Shown here piece after piece: positions 33,040-42,642 of a stretch of DNA of 64,000 nucleotides. The stretch spans positions 31,717,579 through 31,781,578 of the forward strand of contig OU342638.1 of assembly GCA_910589415.1 (NCBI GenBank). Direction: 5' to 3'. Source of the DNA: Malachius bipustulatus. Lineage: Eukaryota; Arthropoda; Insecta; Coleoptera; Melyridae. The position numbers were made by a program, and so were the translations under genes. The notes beneath the pieces were generated by a model that saw nothing but the letters and a program-made list of their open reading frames with translations, searched no databases and had not been told where the DNA came from. Position 1 is the first letter of the stretch. Each line of letters opens with the position of its first letter.

Positions 33040-33182
33040 ATTGGACATAATTGTGTCCAAGATGGTAGAAATCCTACCAACTGTTTTAAATGCCAAAAGA
33101 CGGGTCACAAGTCTTTCAATTGTCAATCTGAGAATCGAAATGTAAGTTCCGTTGAAAGCAAATCAGAAGAAATCATACCTTA
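33040..33182 (+). pseudogene. ZK3: zinc-knuckle mini-ORF, premature stop
   Basis: Reads GHNCVQD, one knuckle CFKCQKTGHKSFNC, a SVESKSEEIIP tail, then TAA where ZK1 and ZK4 read on to QVMS. It belongs to the unit whose lipid-transfer gene was deleted. Confidence 0.55.
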
Positions 33183-33185
33183 AGT

Positions 33186-34090
33186 AATGCCAACGTGAAA
33201 AAGACCTCAATTTTAATTGGTAAATTTAATTTTTTTTCCAATTCTGCATCTCATTAACAAGTAGATACCATGTAAATGAAACTTCTCGAAATCATAACAA
33301 GAGTTTATGTTTATGTGCTTGTTATCAGGCGCGGTCATCGAAGACCCACTATTATACTATAACTGCAACCTTGGATAGTAAAATAAAATTTAATATTAAA
33401 TTATTTGTTATGTTAAACTATCCTCGTCATTTTTTTTAAATTCTACACCCAAAAATTTTAATTAATAATTAATTCCCGCTGCTTGGCAGAACAATCCCAT
33501 TCGTTTTTGTGTTTAAATTCTTTGGCTACCAGCTAAATGTACAATAAATTTAAAAACAATATCACCTTCGTATAAAGAACGAAGAGTCCTTTCGGACTGT
33601 GATATATCAAACGATATATCACAAGCCCCTAATTCCCATTAACAATTTGGGGGTCGCAAAATTTCTCTTGAAGGGGGGTGATTTTAGAGATGAAATTTGT
33701 AAGCTGCAGGATGTCATTTTATAATCTAAAATTGTGTTGATATATTTTTTTAAGAATAATTACTGAAATAATAAATTTATTACATCTGACTGTTTTCCAC
33801 ACTGTATAATAATTAATACAAGCAATGATAATTTCTTTCGAATAAACTTTTCATGTCCGTAATTCTATTTTAATATCGAAGGTATTTTTTTCTGATGAGA
33901 ACCACACCTGTTACTGGTGTCTTGTTTTTTCAAAATCATAATTATGACACTCATTATTCTTATCTATTCTCCATTATTTAGAAGATAGCCGTTTCATTTA
34001 AATTTAGTAAGTAAAATCTTACTTACGAGTGATTACCATAGTCACTGACCTCCAGCTCGAGAAAATAAAACACGCTCCCAATATTAGGTA
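33186..34090 (+). other. Deletion scar: 5' flank fused to 3' flank of a missing CRAL-TRIO unit
   Basis: From ZK3 to about 33391 the sequence follows the promoter-side flank (CCTTGGATAGTAAAATAAAA, then TTTAA). From about 33393 it follows the post-stop flank (TTAAATTATTTGTTATGTTA, CTATCCTCGTC, CGCTGCTTGGCAGAA). No exon lies between. Older 3'-flank landmarks continue with divergence (AATAAA at 33841-33846; CACTGACCTCCAGCTCGAG near 34044). This is what an unequal exchange or deletion removing one whole gene would leave. Confidence 0.85.
33569..33622. repeat. Three consecutive hairpins
   Basis: CTTCG/CGAAG (around 33567-33584), AGTCC/GGACT (around 33585-33598) and GTGATATATC/GATATATCAC (33599-33608 with 33613-33622, loop AAAC) follow each other almost without spacing. 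The last has a perfect 10-bp stem. Confidence 0.7.
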
Positions 34091-34762
34091 CCTAATAATA
34101 AGTAATATAAATAACATATGAACAATAATAACAGAACAAGAATACGTTAACTTTTTTCTAGTATGGAAAAATGGAGCAAAATAGGGGAGACCAAAGCACA
34201 AGATCCCCACAATTGACTTTTTCTAGCTTACCTTCTAGTTTTCCAAAGTTTTCTTCTAGTTATTTTGAATCAGGGTCTTAATTTTATTGCTTCTCACACT
34301 ATTTTTTTATTAGTTATCATACAATATAATTTTAGTATTGATTAAACTTTTATTTATAACGTGTTCGTATTTAAATAATCAAATAACCAAATCCGACAAT
34401 TTTAGTGCTCATCGGCCGGGATTGTGTGATAGATAATAGAAAATAGAAGAAAAGGAGTGTTATGTAAGCACTCATCGGCGTTACATCTGTTACGAAACAA
34501 TAACTAGTTTAGAACAGTTAGCGACCTCTATTTTCCAGCGACCGTACCTAGAATATCGAGTTTTCCTTATGACTTCATAAATTTGTAGATCCCGCTTAAC
34601 AAGAAAACAGTGACCTAAAACGTATAACAAACAGTATAGAAGGGTCAAGAGCAATGAAAAGACCTCATTAAATAAATAAAGACGGAATGAGAAGGCAATT
34701 CCTGGTGGGTTCACAGACGTCAACTGAGATGATTTGCAGAATTACGGAAAATGACGTAATGA
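34091..34762 (+). other. Unassigned intergenic DNA
   Basis: AT-rich; no recognisable gene or terminal repeat seen. Confidence 0.4.
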
Positions 34763-34924
34763 TTGAAAAAGGCAGCAAGAACACCCAGAACGCCGGATAA
34801 GCAGGGACTACTAGGGGAATTGCGAAGCAGGGAAGAAGCTTTAAAGCTTTACGAAGAAAAGCGTTTACGTCTGGATGGACAGATTCCCTTCCCCTACCAG
34901 CTTCGAAGAAGTCAACATCGATAG
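34763..34924 (+). other. Unrecognised 54-codon charged open stretch
   Basis: Open from just after a TGA to TAG at 34922-34924 without an ATG: LKKAARTPRTPDKQGLLGEL, followed by a Glu/Arg/Lys-rich helix and a PFPYQLRR end. Its GC content is higher than its surroundings and an AG acceptor-like site (TTTGCAG) lies about 30 bp upstream. It could be an exon, a Gag-like piece of a retroelement, or chance. Confidence 0.25.
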
Positions 34925-35480
34925 TGTGTTACCAACCAAAATTACTCTAATTAAACTAAATCTCTCTACTCTCAACTCATTAACCGGTAATTAAAAGTGA
35001 CGAGCGCCTCATTGGTTGTAGCGGCAGCAATCAGCGATTTCTATAGCAACTGGCACCCTCTCTCCAAGGTGAGTGCACTATTATTTGACTGCCTTGCTTT
35101 TGGTCTTATTAATCAATTTTTAAACATCCAAATCACCACAAATAGAAAACGAAAGAAACGTTAAGACGTGGAAGAAACTCAAAAAATTACTTCTGACGGA
35201 ATTTTGGAAGAATATTAATTGTGTTGTGTTGTATCAGACATTGTCGACTAGGCGTTTAATAAATCGTTACGAAAGACTTCGCCTATCAAGGACAAATAGA
35301 AGACGAAGCTCTCATTCAATAAACGCAAAACAATTTTTATGGAGCTAGTAGTTTAAAGGAATTCAGATAAACGCTTAGAGTTGCACAAGGTCAGATTTAT
35401 CAGATTTATTGGAAAAAGATTTTTCGTCTAAGATCGGTTGGTGGATATATCAAGATGATTGTAATGTATGTGTGTAATGC
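34925..35480 (+). other. Unassigned intergenic DNA upstream of ZK4
   Basis: Less AT-rich than average around 34990-35100; no ORF, no terminal repeats recognised. Confidence 0.35.
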
Positions 35481-35483
35481 AGA

Positions 35484-35672
35484 CCTCATGTGGCGAATGA
35501 TAGATTATCTAATTTTGGACATAATTGTGTCCAAGATTGTAGAAATCCTATAAAGTGCTTTAAATGCCAAAAGACGGGTCACAAGTCTTTCGATTGTCAA
35601 TCTGATATTCTAGATATAAATTCGGTTGAAAGCAAATCAGAAGAAATCATACCTCAAGTGATGTCAGCGTGA
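35484..35672 (+). CDS. ZK4: zinc-knuckle mini-ORF upstream of CT4
   Basis: Reads HVANDRLSNFGHNCVQDCRN, then CFKCQKTGHKSFDC (CX2CX4HX4C) and an acidic tail to TGA at 35670-35672. An acceptor-like TAATGCAG lies just upstream, compatible with an exon. It is the best-preserved reading frame of the four, lacking the first knuckle seen in ZK1. About 340 bp upstream of CT4. Confidence 0.5.
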   Translation, partial: PHVANDRLSNFGHNCVQDCRNPIKCFKCQKTGHKSFDCQSDILDINSVESKSEEIIPQVMSA

Positions 35673-36009
35673 AAGAGACCTCAATTTTAACTGGTAAATT
35701 TAACTCTTTTTTCCAACTTTGTTATCGCATTAACAACAGGTACCATGTATTTTTTTAAATGTAACTTCCCGAAATCATAACAAGAATTTTATGTTCGTAC
35801 GCTTGCTATCAAGCAGTCACCGAGGACCCACTATTATAACTGCAGCCTTGGACGATAAAATAATATTTAACGCAATTTTTATATTTATTTACATTCAAAC
35901 TAGTCTACAGTAATTTAAATTTCAATGAAAGGACCGGTTGTGCGTAATTTGATTCAAACAATAATCGCAAAATTAGATACTTATTATTAGATGGATCTTA
36001 GACAGAAAG

Positions 36010-37222
36010 ATGGACATCATAGAAGTAAGTGAAGAGGATAAAGCGTTTGTGAGGAAATATTACGATGTAACCGAGACGGACATAAAACGAGACGTACGAA
36101 TTATTCAAGAATGGCTCAAGAAACAACCCCATTTACCACAAATTTCAGGCAAGTATTGTCTCTTAAGTAAACTTATTTTTAAACACAAGTTTTCTAACGC
36201 TTCTTAAATTATTTTTTAGATGAAAGTTTTATAGAGAGAGTACTAGTAAGAAAGAAATTCAGAGTAGAGAAAGCAAAAGAATGCATCGATTCATATTTTA
36301 CAGTGAAATCTATTTGCCCAGAATTTTTTCAAGATCTACACAAGATAGTGCCATCAAAAAATGGGGTGTACGTCGGTATTGAAAGCTCATCTTAACCCAC
36401 AAATTGAAAAATTTGTAACTTTTTAGATTCTGCTATATACTGGACAAATTAACAGAGAATAGGGAGTTGATTCTCGTTGCCTCACTAAAAGCACCACCCG
36501 AGGAATTTGACTTTATGGAGATGATTCGTCTTGGCGCTGCCCACATAGAATTGAGTTTACAGAGGGATTACTCTTTGGGGTTTCATGTTATCATAGATAT
36601 GACAATAACTGAAATGGGGCATTTGAAGAAGATTTCAAATATTAATTTATTGCAAAAATCCTTAACAGCTTTATTCGTAAATATCACAATTATACATTTC
36701 AATGAAAACACTTGAAGTTATTGATTTCAATAATTATTATTTTCAGCAATTTTACTCGCCGAGAGTTAGAGGAATCTACTTGTACAACCCACCTTCATTG
36801 GTATCCCTAATAATGGATATAATAAGACCCTTTTTGCAAAAAAAAATAATGGATAGGGTGAGTATTTTATTTATTGTATTACTCCTGATCTTATATTTCA
36901 TCGAACTCTGCAGATATCTGTGCATAAAAACAGCGATTCTTTATTGGAACTGATCCCAAAAGAACTCTTACCTGTCGACTTTGGAGGAACGAATGAATCT
37001 ATGAATGAATTAATACGTAAGCTTTAGCTTTCATGCTCTTTCTATTGTTATTTTTTACCTTTTATTGTAGAGAAAGCTGATAAATTATTCGAATTAAACG
37101 AAAAATTTCTTGAAGAAATCCCAAAGATTAGATCCAACGAGGAATTGAGAATTGGAAAGTGCTTTCTCGAAACTGATATGTTCGGCATCGATGGTACTTT
37201 CAAGAAACTTAACATTGATTGA
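36010..37222 (+). CDS. CT4: CRAL-TRIO lipid-transfer protein, intact, 300 aa
   Basis: Exons: 1 = 36010-36148, 2 = 36220-36367, 3 = 36427-36676, 4 = 36747-36857, 5 = 36914-37016, 6 = 37071-37222; 903 nt, no internal stop. It starts MDIIEVSEEDK and ends FGIDGTFKKLNID. It keeps the same ligand-domain landmarks as CT3. Exon 5 ends with C instead of A before GTAAGC, changing the split codon. Intron 1 again has a GC donor (36149). It is closest to CT1 and CT3 in exons 1-4. No signal peptide; cytosolic carrier inferred. Confidence 0.92.
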
Positions 37223-38071
37223 TAAAAAGTGAAACGTGAATTTATATAGTGAATATTTATAAATGAGGGGGTGGGGTGATTTTTAATTTTTAACAATTCG
37301 TTATTAAATTATTTGTTAAGCAGTCACGTCTTTCTTTGAAATTCCATTCCCTTAATTTTTTATTTATTTTCATCCAACTTCTAGGAACTTCATCCAACCT
37401 CTTACTTATTTCTTTTTTATCGTAAAATATTTTTTTCTATTTTGGTAAGCTTCCAGTTTGGGTTCACTCATTAGGAATGATTGCAAACACTGGTTTTACA
37501 GTTTGCTTTTTTTACAATTCGAAATAAAGAATTCGATGTTCACCATTGGGATCTCAGTTACGGTAAGACAAAATATTTCAGTTTAGTGAAAAGTGTCACT
37601 ATTTTATGCTCATTAGAAATCTGGAACAAAATTCAGGACAACTTTAGTCGTTGCTGGCTAAAATATCCTGAAAAAAATCTGAACAATCCCGATTTCTTAT
37701 TTCAGGCAAATGTTTTTTATTATTGATAATTATTATTATTTAATTATTTTTTGTAGGTTTACACGTCGTCAAGAGCCTATACATTTGTTTCGACAGTTTA
37801 TAGTTTAGGAGATCCCAATGATGAGCAAGAAAAAAAATTATTATGGTTTGTGTATTGAATCTGGTAATAAGTATTTGCAATAATTAATCCCTGACAAAAA
37901 ATATCCTCCAAATAAACTTTTCATTAGTAAATCATAATTTTGTATCAGAGGTGGTTTTTCTGATACGTACCTAAAGATAGGTACTACCTACAGAATAGTG
38001 ATAACGTTCCGCATTATATTCATAACTACTTTGTTATTTACCTTTTTTTTTCAAAATCCCGAACCAGGTCG
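37223..38071 (+). other. CT4 3' flank with a possible transposase remnant
   Basis: Flank homology to CT3 ends near 37330; a diverged AATAAA context returns at 37911-37916. Between them is an AT-rich insert with the open stretch described at 37481-37726. Confidence 0.5.
37481..37726 (+). pseudogene. Possible pogo/Jerky-type transposase C-terminal remnant
   Basis: An 81-codon open frame with SVTILCSLEIWNKI followed by an NFSRCWLKYP segment. The order 'alternating hydrophobic helix, W, then a cysteine-aromatic motif' is reminiscent of the end of DDE_1 (pogo/Jerky) transposases. No catalytic region is nearby. Weak assignment. Confidence 0.25.
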
Positions 38072-39735
38072 ATGTTATTTATAAAAACCTTCTTGCGCAT
38101 CAATCGCATAAATAGTGTATTTTTAAGCTATCCAATTTATGAATATTTTCACCGCTTATCAAATTAGCTTTCTGAAATTTTCCCTAGTCAGGTCATATTA
38201 GCGTAGTGGTTTACTGTGAAAATTGCATTTCACTTCGTTTGAAAACGTGCCTTAGAATGGATTTTTAAATTTAACAAAACCAAAATAAATGGTAAAATTG
38301 AACAATTTTGCCCCTTTTCCTTTGCCCGCCACTGGCTGACTTTACCTAAAAAATACTATTTTTTACACTACCTTCAATAGAACTGAAAAAGTGAAAAGGG
38401 AGCTTTGAAAACTGAAAATTTGAAATTTTAGAGGAACAAACATAATTTAAAAATATTCGAATATCTCCGCCATTTTTCTTATTTGCTTCTTAAAAATTTT
38501 CAGAGTTAAGGGTTATTAGTATAGTTATCTACTGGAAAAATTTCAGTTCGATTCGTACAAAAATAGAAAAATAGAATAAACGGCTATAGAAATTTAACCT
38601 TTTTTATCCTTTTCCTACCCACGTCACTGGCTTAATAATAAAAAAATGCAAATTTTATTGCTATAACTCAAATTTCAATAACTATTCTTCCAATAATGCT
38701 AATTTTGTTTAAAAGTTTTTGTTTCTAACTTGCTTATTTAGAGGTTCAAAATCTATCAATTTTTCCTAAAATTTAAAAGGCAGCCATTTTGGAACGGCTC
38801 CTCCGATTTTATTCAAACACAGAACCAGACGACTGCTTGCAGTTATATTACTACAAAAAAAATTTCAGCCCCCTAAATTGAAAACTGCGACCAGAAACCG
38901 TGCCTCATGACCGGTTTTTTTTTTAATTTGGAGGGACACCCTGTAAAAGTAACAAAACTTTAGGAAAATATTTTTTACGAAAATCAAACGTCATTTCTAA
39001 GTTTCACAAGAGTAAAAAATTTTGTTCATTAATCTTGAAAGGTGAAGCTACAGGAGCGTTTTTAAAATTTTAGAGAAATAAACATCATGTAAAAAAAATT
39101 CAAATAACTCCGCCATTTTTCTTATTTACTTCTTTAAATTTTTAAGGGCTAGAGGCTATTAGTATAGTTGCCTACTGTGAAAATTTCAATTTAATTCCTT
39201 CAAAAATGTGCTCATAAATTGTTAGAGAAATTTAGCGATTTTTACCCTTTTCCTACCCACGCCACTGCGGCTTATTAATAAAAGTAATGTAAATTTTATA
39301 ACATTAAATCAAATTTCAATTAATTTTCCTCCAATCATGTTGATTTAGTTTCAAAGTTATTTTTCCATCTTACTCATACAGGGGTTCAAAAAAAGCAATT
39401 TTTCCAAAAATTCAAATGGCCGCCATTTTGAAACGGCTTGGTCAATTTTGCTCAAGTACAATACCAGACCAGTTCTTATTGATATCTTACTCCCACAAAA
39501 AATTTCAGTCCCCTAGATTGAAAACTGCGACCTGAAATGAGATGATAAAAACGGGATTTCGGGAACTTTGAAAGGACACCCTGTAGAAGTAACGCGACTA
39601 TAGGAATTTTTTTCAACGAAAATCTAACGTCGTTCCAAAGTTTTACAAGGATCCAAAATTTCATTCACTAATCTTGAAAGATAAAGCTACAGGAGCGTTT
39701 TGAAAATCGAAATTTCGCGATTTTGGAGAAATATA
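38072..39735 (-). repeat. Noncoding repeat element K2 (inverted copy of K1)
   Basis: Reverse complement of 6375-8050: CCTTCTTGCGCATCAATCGC (about 38087) corresponds to the K1 right end, and GCGAAATTTCGATT-type sequence (about 39706) to its left end. The two degenerate monomers are also present, each with a GGGACACCCTGTA motif (38934, 39575). No ORF. Confidence 0.7.
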
Positions 39736-39746
39736 TAAATATATTG

Positions 39747-39906
39747 TATTTGAAAATTAGATAAAGGCAAGCGGTGTGTCGCAAATAAAAGGTATGATCC
39801 TTTTTTGTTAAACTCAATATATTTCGATCTTAATTTAGATCTTCACAAAAAAGGATCGTACCTTTTATTTGCGACACACCGCTTGTCTTTATCTAATTTT
39901 CAAATA
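39747..39906. mobile_element. 160-bp palindromic MITE
   Basis: Arms of about 62 bp (39747-39808 and 39845-39906) are almost perfect reverse complements, beginning TATTTGAAAATTAGATAAAG and including GCGGTGTGTCGCAAATAAAA. The loop is about 36 bp. It directly follows K2. Target duplication not clear. Confidence 0.85.
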
Positions 39907-40084
39907 ATTAAAATAAGGGTGGTTTACTACATTCATAATTTAAATATATTGTACCTATATGTATATCGTGGGCAGGTGAATTTTGGAAAACTACTTTTTC
40001 GTGATCTGGGGGTCAGGATCGGTGGACATTTGATGAGTTTGGGTGATTTTCGAAAAGTGATGTCGTCCTCAATACAATTAAAAA

Positions 40085-40450
40085 ATACACTAAAAGGGCA
40101 TTTATCAATCATAAAAGTTATTTTTTATCACATTTTTGAGCTGTGACGCCATCATATTTTTTTTAATATGATTTTTTGTCAAGAATGAATTCTCCTCTTC
40201 TTCGTGAATACAACGGCTTAACGATACCACATACTAGGGGTTTATTAATATTCGCTGACAAGATACAGGATGTTTTGTTATTAGAAAAGCATAAGTTTAT
40301 TAGGAAAAATAAATTTAATAAGAAAAATAAGTTTAGAAACGAATATAATGACAGTTTATTGAAAAGAGAATATTGAAAAAATAGATGACGTCACAGCTCA
40401 AAAATATGATTCGATAAAAAAATAATTTTTATGTTGATAAATGCCTTTTC
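40085..40450. repeat. Diverged palindromic element
   Basis: GGGCATTTATCAATCATAAA... TTTTTGAGCTGTGACG (about 40097-40148) pairs imperfectly with CGTCACAGCTCAAAAA...GTTGATAAATGCC (about 40389-40446). The similarity continues weakly outward. The loop of about 240 bp has only short chance ORFs. Confidence 0.6.
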
Positions 40451-42110
40451 TACAAATAAAAGCGACCTGTTTCGGGATTTTGCAAAAAAATGATAAAAAT
40501 CAAACTTATGAATATTACGCGCAACTTCATTACCACGCTGCCACGCTGTATATAAGTGGGTTTTTGTATTATTATTATTATATGACACTTATTAATCTCA
40601 TCTCTCGCTTCAGACTCGAAATATTGGTCATTATTATGCAGATGTCCGAGTCATTTAAATTTGATAAAAATCGATTACATTAAAAAAAATTATAATAATT
40701 TTCAAAAAAAGGAAATTTTTTATGAACGTCATATTGCCTGCTTCATGGTTTTTCAGTGAATTTTTTTACTTATGACGGCATTCGGTGGGAAAATTTCGTG
40801 TGTTTCGAGAAAAAAAAACAAAATTTCGAGAAAAAAAATTAATGTGATACCTTTTTGATTTTTTTGATTTATTATACCAAATGATACGAAAAAACAATAT
40901 TTATGGTGGTCATAAGAAAGACAAAAGTTGACTATGAAAGCCTTCAGATCTGTACCCCATTCCACAAAAAAAAAAACTTGCAGCTTTATACTTCGCACTT
41001 TTCCCATTTCAATTTTTTACAAAGCAGGAAATCAGTTTAGTTAATTTAGCACTGGTGTGCGATACAAAAATTCAAACAATTGGGTAATTTTTGACAACAC
41101 TGTAAGATTTTTACAATTTACAATGAATTTTCTGCAAAAGGAGTTTTCTAGAAATGCAAAGTTGAAAATGGATAGCTCAAACGACTTATTTTCAATAATG
41201 AAACGAAATATGGCCAAACTAAGAAATCTTGCTTTTTCAGTTTTTTTCAGGATATTTCAGCGGCGAGAAAATGGTGCCACTTTGTCTCAAAACTTAGCTA
41301 CCTACTTCGTGTATCAAGATAATCGAATCCCCATGCATATTGTCGAAAAATGAGCACCCTGTAGTTTGTCAGTTATCGAAAACATAATTATTGCAATAGG
41401 TATTGCTCTAGTTATACGGTCAAACTATTATTATAGGCTGTATAGGGTGAGAGTTTTCACAGTCAACTTTTTCCTTATGGCCACAATATTGTTTTTCATG
41501 TCATTGGTTATTAAAAAAAATTAATTTAACCAAAAATATATAAAATTAAAAAAAAGAAGCAAATTAATTTTTTTTCGAAAAAGAAAGAGATTATTTCCAC
41601 CGTATGACGTCATATTGCTTGCGTTATAGTTTTCCGGTTAATGATTTTTGCTCATGACGTCATTCCGCGAAAATATTTTCTAAGATTCACAATTCTGATT
41701 TTTTTCAAATTTTATACATTTTTAGTTAAACTGATTTTCTTATACTACAAAATGACGCGAAAAAACAATGTCCATGTCATGAAAAAAACAAAAGTTGACT
41801 AAGGAAATTCTGGGATCCAATCGGCTTTGGAAATTCTTGAATTGTCAAATATGGATATAGCTTTTGGTGCCTTATATGTATTATGTGTGAAGCTACAATA
41901 AATTATACAGAGTAAGTCATGATATAAACCTTACAAGCTTCTACCATATGTAGAGTTCCCTAAGGGGAATATCATGTTACCCTTAAAAAGTGTAAGCTTC
42001 TCTGGTAAAATACAGAGTGATTTGTAAATTTTGAAAAACGTTCTTTTGTCTATAATATCTAAACGGATAATTAGAATTTTATAGAGTTGTATAGTCTCCT
42101 TTTACCTTTC
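40451..42110. other. Old, decayed palindromic MITE debris
   Basis: Pieces related to the MITE at 62157-63148 occur in both orientations: AGTTTTCACAGTCAACTTTT with CTTATGGCC (about 41450) and the inverted form with AAAAGTTGACT (about 40925 and 41790). A direct pair of 100-200 bp blocks (ACGTCATATTGC near 40728 and 41609) is also present. No gene seen. Confidence 0.5.
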
Positions 42111-42119
42111 TTTTTGTTT

Positions 42120-42250
42120 TACATGTATCGGGGTTCTAAGACCCGATGCCATAACCCCCTTTCCGCGGCACCACCCATATCTGGGGGGCATTCCCCTATC
42201 CGTCACCTGGGAAGGCGCCCGATGGGGGACTAACTAACCCCACGCGGGCT
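42120..42250. other. GC-rich block in AT-rich surroundings
   Basis: About 130 bp with GTATCGGGGTTCTAAGACCC, TTTCCGCGGCACCACCC and GGCGCCCGATGGGGGACTAA. No ORF or RNA fold is recognised with confidence. It is likely the end of a non-LTR or SINE element, reason unproven. Confidence 0.4.
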
Positions 42251-42571
42251 TTGATTTTAAATATGTAATATGAAACAAAGTCGGAACTGTTGTTATTGAG
42301 GATTTCCAAAGATTGCCTGTTTTACATATTCATTGACGCGACTGTTTGATCAAGCTGTCAGTACAAGGCATAAAATTTCCAATTATTACATATTTCGTAC
42401 TTATATGTGCGTAATATTAATGAAAATGCATTATAATTATGTAAAACGCATTATAATTATGAAACCTTTGATAAAAATATCAAGCCGGAAACAATTTCAA
42501 TGTTAATTTACACCAGTCCACAATAATTAATAAATTTTCAATAAAACAAGCATCATAACGCAGTTGCAAGT

Positions 42572-42642
42572 CATAAAAGCCTATGGTGCGGGCTGTATTG
42601 ATTAACTTATCTTCGCAAAATTAGAAATTGCGTAATAATAAG
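42572..42642 (+). promoter_or_regulatory. Probable core promoter of CT5
   Basis: CATAAAAG (42572-42579) is followed by GGTGCGGGCT (42585-42594), the block shared with CT2 and CT3, then TTCGCAAAATTAGA and ATG at 42643. In CT6 the equivalent place has a cleaner TATAAA (54919-54924). Inferred from conservation and spacing. Confidence 0.4.

Noticed and set aside
34490..34723. 77-codon minus-strand ORF with hydrophobic segment
   Set aside because: No homolog recognised and no splice or promoter context; probably chance.
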